From NCBI GenBank assembly GCA_947630705.1, contig CANRIK010000018.1:186001-250000 (forward strand): a stretch of DNA of 64,000 nt. The letters are read 5' to 3'. The stretch is from an uncultured Clostridia bacterium. GTDB taxonomy: Bacteria; Bacillota; Clostridia; Christensenellales; Borkfalkiaceae. Shown here piece by piece: positions 18,882 through 27,813 of this stretch. The notes beneath the pieces were generated by a model. That model was not told the origin of the DNA, ran no database searches, and was given only the letters and a program-made list of their open reading frames with translations. How positions within the stretch are numbered: position 1 is the first letter of the stretch; the number at the start of each line of letters is the position of its first letter. A program made the position numbers and the translations under genes.

Positions 18882-20576
18882 TTACTCTGCCGGTTTTATT
18901 TTTTTGAATTGATTTATAAGTTCTCTCGCATTGGTTTTTGCCGCCTCTGACGGCAGATTGCCCGTTAATCGAACTATTTCTCCTACCTTCTCATCCTCGG
19001 TAAGTTTTTTAACCTTTGTTACCGTCTTGCCGGCCGCCTCTTCCTTATATATAAGGAATTGAGATGAACTTGCCGCACATATCTGCGGAAGATGCGAAAC
19101 AGCCAAAATCTGCGTAGAGTTTGATATCTTTATGAATTTTCCCGCTACCGTTTTTGCGGTATAACCGCTTATTCCGGCGTCAATCTCATCAAAAATATAT
19201 GTGGAAATTCCGTTTATATCTTTAAGCTGCGTTTTGACCGCAAGCATAAATCTGCTCATTTCACCTCCGGAAATCACCTTATTGAGCGGTTTAAGCGGCT
19301 CACCCTTGTTTGCCGAAAACATGAACGATATTTTATCGGAGCCGTTAATCGATTGAAGGTTTGCATATCCTCTGTCGTATTCGTTGAACTGCACTTCGAA
19401 TTCTGCGTTTGATATATTTAACGATTTTAATTCCGAAGTGACCGATACGCAGAAATTATCGGCGGCGCGCTTCCTGCATTCGGTCAATTCCCTGCATTTA
19501 TCAAAAATTTTACCGTCAAGAAGCTCAATTTCTCTGTTGTATTTATCGATTGCGTCCGCACTGTCCGATAATGCGTCATAAGAAATTTTAGCGTTTTCGA
19601 GAAATTCCATGACTTTCTCTTCGCTTCCGCCGTATTTTTTATTCAGCGATTTAATAAGAGACAGTCTTTCATCGATATATCGGGCTTCCTCCTCGTCAAA
19701 CGAAAGATTATCCGCAAAATCCGTAATCATTCCGGATATGTCGGAGACTTCTTCATAAACATTTTCAAGCCTCGCTAAAATTTTATCATATTCGGCGCTG
19801 TAAGCCGAAATCGAATTAAGATAATGTCGCGCCGATGATATGCCGTCTATACTGCCACCGTCGTCGCTCAAAATCGAATGAACTGCGTTCAAAGCTCCCA
19901 GAATTTTTTCGGTATTTGCAATTATATTCTGTTTTTCCTTCAAAATCTCGAATTCGCCAGATTTAAGATCGGCGGACTCTATCTCATTTATCTGGAATTT
20001 AAGCAAGTCGAGCTTTCTCTCGCGTTGACCCTCATCGCCGCCAAGTTGAGAAATTTTGGCTTTTAATGATTGCTTTTCCGAAATCAACGCAGAGAGTTCA
20101 TCTCTTATCCTGCGACCGTCAACGCCGCATATGCCGTCTATAACTTTAAGCTGGTTTTCCTCGTTGAGAAGATAAAAGTGCTCGCTTTGCCCGTGAACGT
20201 CTACAAGCCGCTGCGATACCGCTTTAAGCATCGACGCAGTGACCGAATTACCGTTTATTTTAATTGAACTTTTTCCGTCCGCGGCAAGTTTACGCGAAAT
20301 AATGATTTCGCCTTCCGATTCGATATCGAATTCTTCGAGTTGAGCTACCGCGGCATTATCGGGTTCAACCAGAAATTCGGCGCGCACCGTTGCCTCCTGC
20401 TCGCCGAACCTGATCATCGTTCTATCCGCTTTGCTGCCGAGTACGAAATTAATCGATTCCAAAATTACCGATTTACCCGATCCGGTTTCACCGGAAAGAA
20501 CATTTAATTTATCATCGAACTCAATATCCGCTTCGGATATAAGCGCGATATTTTTTATGTATAGCCTACGTAACAT
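18882..20576 (-). CDS. recN: DNA repair protein RecN
   Basis: MLRRLYIKNIALISEADIEFDDKLNVLSGETGSGKSVILESINFVLG; ISGGEMSRFMLAVK; IFDEIDAGISG. Confidence 0.96.
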   Translation of the reverse strand: MLRRLYIKNIALISEADIEFDDKLNVLSGETGSGKSVILESINFVLGSKADRTMIRFGEQEATVRAEFLVEPDNAAVAQLEEFDIESEGEIIISRKLAADGKSSIKINGNSVTASMLKAVSQRLVDVHGQSEHFYLLNEENQLKVIDGICGVDGRRIRDELSALISEKQSLKAKISQLGGDEGQRERKLDLLKFQINEIESADLKSGEFEILKEKQNIIANTEKILGALNAVHSILSDDGGSIDGISSARHYLNSISAYSAEYDKILARLENVYEEVSDISGMITDFADNLSFDEEEARYIDERLSLIKSLNKKYGGSEEKVMEFLENAKISYDALSDSADAIDKYNREIELLDGKIFDKCRELTECRKRAADNFCVSVTSELKSLNISNAEFEVQFNEYDRGYANLQSINGSDKISFMFSANKGEPLKPLNKVISGGEMSRFMLAVKTQLKDINGISTYIFDEIDAGISGYTAKTVAGKFIKISNSTQILAVSHLPQICAASSSQFLIYKEEAAGKTVTKVKKLTEDEKVGEIVRLTGNLPSEAAKTNARELINQFKKIKPAE

Positions 20577-21032
20577 TTATCCCAAATATTCTTTTAAAAG
20601 TTCGATAACCTTAGGCGTATGTTCATTGGTATCCACAACAATCAAAAGCGTATCGTCGCCAGCAACGCTTCCGATTATCTCGCCTATCTGCAAAGAGTCA
20701 ACAAAGACTCCCACGGTAGCTCCGTTGCCGCGCATGGTCTTAACTATAATAAGGTTATTGGCATAATTGATTGTCAGAACGCAGCCTTTAAAAAGATTTG
20801 TCATTCTGTCGGTAATGCTATCGACATAGGTATCGAGACTTGCGTAACGATATTTCTTCTGTGTCCCCGCAACCTTATAAAGTTTAAGGTCTTTTACGTC
20901 ACGGGAAATCGTGGCCTGCGTCACGTTAAAGTTGACTTTGTTGAGTTCTTCACAGAGCTCTTCCTGTGTGTCGATTTCCTTGCTGGCAATAATTTCAAGT
21001 ATTTTCTGCTGTCTTATTGTACGTTGCATCAT
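20577..21032 (-). CDS. argR: Arginine repressor ArgR/AhrC
   Basis: RTIRQQKILEIIASKEIDTQEELCEELNKVNFNVTQATISRDVKDLKLYKV; C-term GSVAGDDTLLIV. Confidence 0.95.
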   Translation of the reverse strand: MMQRTIRQQKILEIIASKEIDTQEELCEELNKVNFNVTQATISRDVKDLKLYKVAGTQKKYRYASLDTYVDSITDRMTNLFKGCVLTINYANNLIIVKTMRGNGATVGVFVDSLQIGEIIGSVAGDDTLLIVVDTNEHTPKVIELLKEYLG

Positions 21033-21841
21033 TTACTCCAAATATTTAGTTTTATTAAAAGTTTATCAAAAAAGTTTGTATCTTCCGAAGTTATAAACTC
21101 CGCCGGTCTTTCCGACTTCGTTACCGAAATTTTGTCGTCTGAGCCGACTTCGCCTACGATTTTTCCGTCAATCGCCATTACAAGCGGCGTTTTTGCATTG
21201 ACGGGATTAATTTTAATTGTTGAGCAATCGCTGAACACTACCGGTCTTGAATGTAAGGAATGCGCACAGATCGGCGTAAGAATAAAGGCATTAAGTTCGG
21301 GAACAAGTACCGAGCCGCCTGCGGCAAGCGAGTACGCCGTAGAACCCGTAGGCGTGCTGATTATTATTCCGTCCGATGAAAAATTATCGACCGTAGTCCC
21401 GTCTATTTCGGCGTGCAAATTTACTGTATTGGCAAAATTTTCTCCGTTCGTACTGCGTTGAACGACAAGGTCGTTTAACGCATAATAAATATTTTTTCCG
21501 CAACAGATTTTGAGCATGCTCCTCTTTTGCACGGAATATTTTCCGCCGAGAATCAATTCTATCGCCGCGTCAAGTCTTTCAGGCTCAAACTCTGCAAGAA
21601 AACCAATATGCCCATAATTGACGCCGATTATTTTAATGCCTCGGACGGCACATTCCGCTGCTATCGTAAGAATCGTCCCGTCGCCACCCAAAACAAAAAG
21701 AACGTCAATTCCGTTTAAATCGGAAATTTCATTTATAACTATGCAACTGACCCCGTAAGCGGAAAACCTGTTTTCTATCTTTTCGACATTCCCGAGGTTA
21801 GCCTTCAAATAGTTTTGATTAAAATATATTCCGACTTTCAT
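21029..21841 (-). CDS. nadK: NAD kinase
   Basis: FVLGGDGTILTIAAE; GVNYGHIGFLAEFEP; NDLVVQR; STPTGSTAYSLAAGGS. Confidence 0.95.
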   Translation of the reverse strand: MKVGIYFNQNYLKANLGNVEKIENRFSAYGVSCIVINEISDLNGIDVLFVLGGDGTILTIAAECAVRGIKIIGVNYGHIGFLAEFEPERLDAAIELILGGKYSVQKRSMLKICCGKNIYYALNDLVVQRSTNGENFANTVNLHAEIDGTTVDNFSSDGIIISTPTGSTAYSLAAGGSVLVPELNAFILTPICAHSLHSRPVVFSDCSTIKINPVNAKTPLVMAIDGKIVGEVGSDDKISVTKSERPAEFITSEDTNFFDKLLIKLNIWSK

Positions 21842-21913
21842 ACTTAATTATTATAATACGATTTATACAAATATGCAAACAAAAAATCTGTAAAATTTAT
21901 AATTTTACAGATT

Positions 21914-22660
21914 TTATAATAATTTTATTTGGTCTAAATCCGCAGGTTTCCCATCTTTTTCAAAAAGCATTAAAAATTCAAGGTTTTTACCCTTAACTTG
22001 CGGCGCGGTTGTCAATTTCAAAGGCGCAAGTCCGCATTTCAATGCAAAATTATAAATTTTGGCAATTATTTTCTCCCTGACCCTTGCATCCTTTACTATT
22101 CCGTTCTTTCCGACGTTCTTGTTTTCACATTCGAATTGCGGCTTTATAAGCGCGATAACATGTCTGCCACTGTCCAATACGGATGCAACTTTATCGAGAA
22201 TATAAGTCAAAGAAATAAAACTCACGTCAATAACAACGCCGTCAAGCGGCTCCGAAAATAAACTTTTATTGAGATTCCTTGCATTAAAGTTTTCTATCGA
22301 AACAATATTTTTATCTGCGAGCGAACTGTCTAATTGATTCTCCCCCACATCTATACAGTACACTTTCTTTGCACCGTTTTGCAAAAGACAGTCGGTAAAT
22401 CCTCCCGTGCTCGCCCCGATATCCGCAAATACTTTGCCATCGGCATCGAATCCGAAATCTCTAATCGCCTTACCAAGTTTAAATCCTCCAAGCGACACGT
22501 AATTTTCTCTCGCTTCCGAAAAAGTAAAATCGTCCGACCCATCGGTATCATACGACGGATTGACGATTTTCCCGTTTACAAGAACCAAACCGCGCTCTAT
22601 GGCTTGCGCCGCTTTTGTGCGTGAGCCGAATTTAGAGGCAAGATATTTATCTATCCTCAT
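21914..22660 (-). CDS. tlyA: TlyA-family rRNA methyltransferase / hemolysin-like
   Basis: S4 domain MRIDKYLASKFGSRTKAAQAIERGLVLVNGKIV; ADIGASTGGFTDCLLQNGAKKVYCIDVG. Confidence 0.93.
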   Translation of the reverse strand: MRIDKYLASKFGSRTKAAQAIERGLVLVNGKIVNPSYDTDGSDDFTFSEARENYVSLGGFKLGKAIRDFGFDADGKVFADIGASTGGFTDCLLQNGAKKVYCIDVGENQLDSSLADKNIVSIENFNARNLNKSLFSEPLDGVVIDVSFISLTYILDKVASVLDSGRHVIALIKPQFECENKNVGKNGIVKDARVREKIIAKIYNFALKCGLAPLKLTTAPQVKGKNLEFLMLFEKDGKPADLDQIKLL

Positions 22661-23298
22661 TTACGAACTTTCTCTTTTTTAAAAAGTGTGGTAAATTTTG
22701 CAAAAGCAAAAACTATTTTTTTATTGTATTTTATAGCAAAATGCTTGAAAATTGCCTTACCGCCAACCGTAAGGGAACCTATAACCGCGCTTACAAGTAT
22801 AGACGAAATAAATTTTACTATACTGTCTCCCGAAACAGCAATTATAATTGACAGCACCGCTCCCGCGGCACCGCTGACTATTCCGCAAATATCTCCTATA
22901 ACGTCTGCAAAAATGCTGCCCAGCTTACTTGCGTTACGGCAAAAAGTTACTGCGCGTCTCGCTCCCTTTATCTTATTCGAGGCCATCGCGTGAAATGCTT
23001 CCGGCTTGCAAGATATTATTGCATTCGCCAAAACGTCGCAACTGATATTTAGAATCAGAAGCACAAGCAATACAACGACGCATAAAATAGCCGGACTGTT
23101 TTCATCGATTACGAGTTCGGTTAAAAAACTGAATATAACAGTCAAACCAAATGATAAAAACAATACGCCCAACCCCCACGTAAGCCATTGCGGAGGTCTC
23201 TTTTTGTTCTTTAAATGCTCCTCTTTTTGTCGGGACTTTTTTTGTTCATCCGAATCCGGTTTATTTTCTTCGTTTAAATCTTGTAGGTTTTCGTCCAT
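22657..23298 (-). CDS. oapA: Probable OLE-associated membrane protein (OapA-like)
   Basis: 213 aa, charged N-terminus plus several TM helices; CDVLANAIISCKPEAFHAMASNKIKGARRAVTFCRNASKLGSIFADVIGDICGIVSGAAGAVL; lies directly downstream of the large ncRNA and directly upstream of tlyA, as oapA does. No homology search was run. Confidence 0.75.
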   Translation of the reverse strand: MDENLQDLNEENKPDSDEQKKSRQKEEHLKNKKRPPQWLTWGLGVLFLSFGLTVIFSFLTELVIDENSPAILCVVVLLVLLILNISCDVLANAIISCKPEAFHAMASNKIKGARRAVTFCRNASKLGSIFADVIGDICGIVSGAAGAVLSIIIAVSGDSIVKFISSILVSAVIGSLTVGGKAIFKHFAIKYNKKIVFAFAKFTTLFKKEKVRK

Positions 23299-23318
23299 AA
23301 AAATTCATTTAAAAATAA

Positions 23319-23341
23319 TACGCACAAAATCCGTGTGCGTA
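23319..23341 (-). terminator. Hairpin with U-rich tail between the ncRNA and the oapA-like gene (3' boundary or attenuator)
   Basis: Minus strand TACGCAC-acggattt-tGTGCGTA followed by TTATTTTTAAA. Confidence 0.5.
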
Positions 23342-23351
23342 GAAATAAAAC

Positions 23352-23904
23352 AATATAGTGGTTTATATTAAATAAACTTTGCGGCTTAGGTTCGGTAGGA
23401 TTTCCCTCGAAGCTCACTTCCCGTCGCCGAAGAAGCAGTTTCCTTTTACGAGCCCGAACGTGTTGCCACATAACCGAATCGCCACTGAGTCCACACCGTA
23501 ATCTCTAATATAAAGTCAGTCTAGAAGCTTTCCTTAACAATTTCGATTGAGCTTATCCTCTTTTGCAAACTCAATTTCAAATAGCAATAGAAAGGCACCG
23601 TCTGGCCAAACAGAACTTTCGTGTTCTATTATCCGCTGAGTCCACTCAAGGCAGGCTACTCTGTACCAAGCTTTCGCCTGACAGCAGGTTTATACCGACA
23701 AAAATAAAATTTGCCGGCCTCCACGGTGAATGGGGTTGGCTGCGGTATGCCGTTACCTAGCTCCCATACACCTTTACTCCCAGCATTCACCCACTTTTGG
23801 CAAAGCAAGCAAACACCAGAAACTTCATCGCTATGCCCTTTAACGGTATTTTACCCCCGTCTTCGTATCAACCGAAACTGACTAGAATACTGCACCACTA
23901 TATT
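23352..23904 (-). ncRNA. ole: Large structured non-coding RNA, probable OLE RNA
   Basis: ~553 nt with no convincing ORF on either strand; perfect 11-bp terminal helix (AATATAGTGGT 23352-23362 with ACCACTATATT 23894-23904); own consensus promoter; located between ispA and an OapA-like gene/tlyA, the canonical OLE locus. Confidence 0.85.
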
Positions 23905-23915
23905 AAGTTTTTATA

Positions 23916-23944
23916 ATTATACCATATGACAGAAAAAATGTCAA
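23916..23944 (-). promoter_or_regulatory. Perfect sigma-A consensus promoter for the OLE-like ncRNA
   Basis: Minus strand TTGACA(23944-23939)-17 nt-TATAAT(23921-23916); predicted start falls at about the first base of the terminal helix. Confidence 0.88.
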
Positions 23945-23950
23945 GGTTAT

Positions 23951-24829
23951 TCAACTTCTTCTTGACAGAACAAACTCTATCAGCCATTTGAAGAAGTCCG
24001 TATCGCCGTCAATGCCCTCCAAAATTTTCAGACACTTATCCGCCAAGACATCGGCTCTCAATTTAGCTCCGTTCAGCCCGAACAACCCGACCGCCGTGCA
24101 CTTTCCCTCTTTTTTATCCTTTCCGACCGTTTTGCCGAGTGAAGAAAAATTGCCTTCCTCGTCCAATATGTCGTCCGTTAATTGAAAGAGACAGCCGAAA
24201 TTCGAGCCGAATAATTTCATTTCCGAATAATATTTGCCGCCGGAGAGTATCGAAGGCACTACAAGCGGAGCGGTAAGCATCTTTGCCGTCTTGTTTTCAT
24301 AAATAAATCCCAGAGTATCTTCATCCGTGTGCGGATCGTTTTCATGCAGTAAATCGGCAGACTGCCCCGCAATCATACCGTATATTCCTGCCGAATCGCA
24401 GATAAATTCCGCCGCAGCAATATGATTTTCTCCCTTTCCGCATTGCGACAGCAATACGGAATATGCGGTATTCAACAGCCCGTCGCCGGCTAAAACCGCA
24501 TTTCCGACTCCGAACACTTTATGGTTGGAAGGTTGTCCCCTTCGGTAATCGTCATTATCCATCTCCGGCAAATCGTCATGTATCAGGGAATATGTGTGAA
24601 TAAGTTCTATTGCAAGTGCGTAAGGTTCGAGCTCCGCACTCTCTACTCCCAATAAATCGCCAGCGGCAAACATCATGGACGGGCGTATCCTTTTTCCTCC
24701 AATTTCAAGACTGTATTTAAGACTGTCCGCAAGTATTTGCGGCTTACAATTTATGCCGTCGATAAATTTACGAAGAACAGAATTAAACTCTTCGGCATAT
24801 TTTTTAAGTTGAAACTCCGATCCGCTCAA
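23951..24829 (-). CDS. ispA: Polyprenyl (farnesyl/geranylgeranyl) diphosphate synthase
   Basis: GGKRIRPSMMFAAGDLLG; LIHDDLPEMDNDDYRRGQPSNHKVFG; LTDDILDEEG. Confidence 0.94.
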   Translation of the reverse strand: MSGSEFQLKKYAEEFNSVLRKFIDGINCKPQILADSLKYSLEIGGKRIRPSMMFAAGDLLGVESAELEPYALAIELIHTYSLIHDDLPEMDNDDYRRGQPSNHKVFGVGNAVLAGDGLLNTAYSVLLSQCGKGENHIAAAEFICDSAGIYGMIAGQSADLLHENDPHTDEDTLGFIYENKTAKMLTAPLVVPSILSGGKYYSEMKLFGSNFGCLFQLTDDILDEEGNFSSLGKTVGKDKKEGKCTAVGLFGLNGAKLRADVLADKCLKILEGIDGDTDFFKWLIEFVLSRRS

Positions 24830-25680
24830 CGTTTTTCTCTCCTTGTCGCCGCGACATAAGTATTATACATAAGCATAGTTATTGTCATCGGCCCCACTCC
24901 GCCCGGGACGGGTGTGATAAACGAACATCTTTCCTTAACGTTGTCAAAATCGACATCGCCGCAGAGTTTGCCCGATTCGTCCCTGTTCATTCCGACATCA
25001 ATTACCACAGCGCCCTCTTTTACCATGTCGGCAGTTATAAATTTTGCTTTGCCGATTGCCGCCACAAGAATATCGGCCTCTCTGCACTCCTTTTTGAGAT
25101 TTTCGGTTTTGCTGTGACATACGGTAACCGTTGCGTCCGCATTCAACAACAAAAGAGCCATGGGTCTGCCGACAATATTCGATCTTCCCACAACTACGGC
25201 TTTTTTGCCACGTACGGAAATATTTTTACTTTCGAGCATCTTCATTACGCCGTTCGGAGTGCATGCGACAAGGCACTCTTCATTCGTGGCAAGTCTGCCT
25301 ATATTCTGTTCTGAAAAACCGTCGACATCTTTCTCCACGGGAATCAATTTCAAGGCCTTGTCGGTATTCAGATGCTTCGGCAAAGGCAACTGAACCAAAA
25401 TTCCGTCAACGTCGTTGTCAGAGGCAAGAGCTTTTAAAAGTTCTTCGAGTTGTTCCTGCGTCGTTTCCGACGGAAGATAGTAAGCAAACGACTTTATCCC
25501 AACTTCACCGCATGCCTTGATTTTATTCCGAACATACACCTGTGAGGCATTGTCATTGCCCACAAGAACAACGGCAAGCCCTATCTGCCTGCCGTTGTCT
25601 ATTTTAAAAGAGTTTACATCTACGGCCAAACGTGCCCTCATCTCACCAGCGAGTTTTTTACCGTCTATAATTTCGTACAT
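24826..25680 (-). CDS. folD: Bifunctional methylenetetrahydrofolate dehydrogenase/cyclohydrolase
   Basis: VGNDNASQVYVRNKIKACGEVGI; VDGILVQLPLPKHL; VVVGRSNIVGRPMALLLLNADATVTVCHSKT; TPVPGGVGPMTITMLM. Confidence 0.96.
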   Translation of the reverse strand: MYEIIDGKKLAGEMRARLAVDVNSFKIDNGRQIGLAVVLVGNDNASQVYVRNKIKACGEVGIKSFAYYLPSETTQEQLEELLKALASDNDVDGILVQLPLPKHLNTDKALKLIPVEKDVDGFSEQNIGRLATNEECLVACTPNGVMKMLESKNISVRGKKAVVVGRSNIVGRPMALLLLNADATVTVCHSKTENLKKECREADILVAAIGKAKFITADMVKEGAVVIDVGMNRDESGKLCGDVDFDNVKERCSFITPVPGGVGPMTITMLMYNTYVAATRREKR

Positions 25681-26075
25681 CAGTCCACCTTAATTATTTC
25701 CGAAAGAATTCCGCTTATAAAAGAGGCGCTCTTGGGCGAAGAATATTTCGAAGAAATATTTGCGGCCTCGTTAATAGAAACAGCTTCGGGAATGTCGTCA
25801 AGATATTTAATTTCCGCAAGCGCAATCAAAAGCGCGCTTTTATCTGCCGGGAAAAGCCGCGATTCCGGAAAATCACGCGAGTGCCCGTCGATAATATTCA
25901 ATAATTCATTTTCGTGGCCGAAAACCTCGCCCAATACCCTGTTAAGGTATTTAATGTCGTCTCCTGTCAATTTTTCAGTTTTAATGAGAGTATTTTCAAG
26001 ATTCTCGTCTCTTTCGCCGCTAAAACGCGACGCAAATACAATCTTGAATGCCACTTCTCTTGCCGCAGTTCTCAT
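25680..26075 (-). CDS. nusB: Transcription antitermination factor NusB
   Basis: MRTAAREVAFKIVFAS..LRIAL-like ALLIALAEIKYLDDIPEAVSINEAANISSKYSSPKSASFISGILSEI. Confidence 0.9.
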   Translation of the reverse strand: MRTAAREVAFKIVFASRFSGERDENLENTLIKTEKLTGDDIKYLNRVLGEVFGHENELLNIIDGHSRDFPESRLFPADKSALLIALAEIKYLDDIPEAVSINEAANISSKYSSPKSASFISGILSEIIKVD

Positions 26076-26139
26076 TTATCACCTAACGCAAATATTCCCT
26101 TAAAAACTTTAAGGGAATATCTTATAAAAACAATATGAT

Positions 26140-26475
26140 TTATATAGCCGGATTCTCGGGGAAATTAACGTCGGCTATGTGCACGTCTACTTTTGCAACC
26201 TTGTAATTCGTCATGGATTCGACGTTATGTTTGATCGATTGCTGAATTTTGAACGCAAGCGACGAGACGTTTTCGGTACTGTCGGCTTTTACGCTTATAT
26301 CCGCAATAATCCCCTGTTTGTCGAAATTAAGTTTTATTCCTCTGGTTTTATTGTTCAGAAGGGCTACGCCTTCAACCTCTCCCACAGCGAGCGCAACAAT
26401 GCCGCTCACTATGCTCGAATTATATGTTATTTTACCCTTTTGCGTTGATGTAGGGTCATGTCTGATATGTGCCAT
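26140..26475 (-). CDS. Asp23/Gls24 family envelope stress response protein (YqhY-like)
   Basis: GKITYNSSIVSGIVALAVGEVEGVALLN..GIKLNFDKQGIIADISVKAD; upstream of nusB. Confidence 0.88.
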   Translation of the reverse strand: MAHIRHDPTSTQKGKITYNSSIVSGIVALAVGEVEGVALLNNKTRGIKLNFDKQGIIADISVKADSTENVSSLAFKIQQSIKHNVESMTNYKVAKVDVHIADVNFPENPAI

Positions 26476-26531
26476 TATCAATCTCCTTGAATTAAGTATA
26501 ACACATATTGTTTTTTTTTGCAACTACAATA

Positions 26532-27017
26532 TCAGACTTGGGAATAAATAGGTAAAATTATTATGCTTCCGGGAGCTATTCCCACTTCATCTTTCAATAT
26601 TGTGTAAATAGAGAGCGCCGTATTCATATTCAACTCGTCGGAATTTATAAATACGTTCACATTGTCGGATTCCATTCCTATCGAGACTACCGCTTCGGAG
26701 AATCCGCGAGATTTAATCAATGTTTCAAGCAGAAGCTCGTTTTCCATCATTTCAACTATACGCATTTTCATTTCTACGGCTTCGTTATATTTATCGCTTC
26801 CCTCTTCATAGAGAGCGATAACGCTGTCGAGCTGCATTATTTCTTCATTTCTCGTCGTCGTTCTCTCGGTACGGAAAGTTGTAAAATAATTGGACGTTGT
26901 AACGGCCGTCTCGCCGGAAGCGACAACGTTGCTCGCGAGCAAAACATTTAAAATAGCTGTAAGCGCAAGTAAAAATACAAGTGTTGACATAATGATAATC
27001 TTCTTTCTTTTTGTCAT
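26532..27017 (-). CDS. spoIIIAH: Stage III sporulation protein AH (SpoIIIAH/SpoIIQ-partner)
   Basis: Single N-term TM, YFTTFRTERTTTRNEEIMQLDSVI; last gene of the spoIIIA operon. Confidence 0.88.
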   Translation of the reverse strand: MTKRKKIIIMSTLVFLLALTAILNVLLASNVVASGETAVTTSNYFTTFRTERTTTRNEEIMQLDSVIALYEEGSDKYNEAVEMKMRIVEMMENELLLETLIKSRGFSEAVVSIGMESDNVNVFINSDELNMNTALSIYTILKDEVGIAPGSIIILPIYSQV

Positions 27018-27027
27018 AAAATTCTCC

Positions 27028-27390
27028 TTAAATCTCCATAGAATAGATTGCTATGATTTTTTTATCTATATTGAGCGCCGTGGATACGGCGTTAAGAATA
27101 TTGCTACGGGTCATAATACTGTCAGCGCCCTGACATACAATAACTACGCCCGTAATCTCCCCGTCGCTTTCGTTTATCATGACGTCTGTGGCGCCTACAC
27201 CGTCCATATTGGTGAGTATGCCCATCAGTTTCTGTTCCGTATTGCTCTTTTCCTGCGTATAAACGGTTGCCGCGGTCGGGCTCTGATTGCCCTGATTTAT
27301 AAAGTACAGTATTACGAGAATTATTACTATTATCGTCACTGCGATTATTATTTTTTTGTTTTCTTTCACCCAATCAAGAGTTTTTTGCAT
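27028..27390 (-). CDS. spoIIIAG: Stage III sporulation protein AG
   Basis: N-term TM, QEKSNTEQKLMGILTNMDGVGATDVMINESDGEITGVVIVCQGADSI; operon position. Confidence 0.85.
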   Translation of the reverse strand: MQKTLDWVKENKKIIIAVTIIVIILVILYFINQGNQSPTAATVYTQEKSNTEQKLMGILTNMDGVGATDVMINESDGEITGVVIVCQGADSIMTRSNILNAVSTALNIDKKIIAIYSMEI

Positions 27391-27808
27391 ATACTGATAT
27401 ATTTATATATCCGACTTCACTCAAATATGCGTAAATTTTTTCAATTAAATTTTCGTCGCCCTCGTTTACCGCAACTTCGACATTTTTAACTTCAAAACCG
27501 CCGTTTTCGTACTCCACTTCAACATCACATTCCGTCTGTGCCGAAAACTTGTCATAGAGGAGAATTTCAAGTTGCGAACTCTGGTGATCGGAATATTCCT
27601 CACATACATACGATGAATCGAATATTTCTCCGCTCGTGGGAGTTTCGGATATTTTGAAAATTCCTATAACCGGTTGAATGAGAACGAAGATACATATTAG
27701 TCTCACTACGAAAGTTATTGTCTTGTTCAACTTTCCTTCCGGCACGAGAAGCGAAACTATAACCGAAAGAAATATTACGCCGGCGGCTCCTAAAAGATAC
27801 CCTTTCAT
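27374..27808 (-). CDS. spoIIIAF: Stage III sporulation protein AF
   Basis: Two N-term TMs with a soluble C-term domain; operon position. Confidence 0.8.
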   Translation of the reverse strand: MKGYLLGAAGVIFLSVIVSLLVPEGKLNKTITFVVRLICIFVLIQPVIGIFKISETPTSGEIFDSSYVCEEYSDHQSSQLEILLYDKFSAQTECDVEVEYENGGFEVKNVEVAVNEGDENLIEKIYAYLSEVGYINISVYAKNS

Positions 27809-27813
27809 ATTAT

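Noticed and set aside
20619-21461. 280-aa plus-strand ORF opposite argR/nadK
   Set aside because: Antisense to two unambiguous housekeeping genes; no domain-like sequence.
23352-23904. Considered tmRNA, RNase P RNA, 6S RNA or a coding gene for the ~553-nt gap
   Set aside because: No tmRNA tRNA-like end with CCA and no recognised RNase P core motifs; too long for 6S. The small listed ORFs over it (e.g. 23563-23760 +) lack SDs and protein-like composition. Locus context fits OLE RNA far better.
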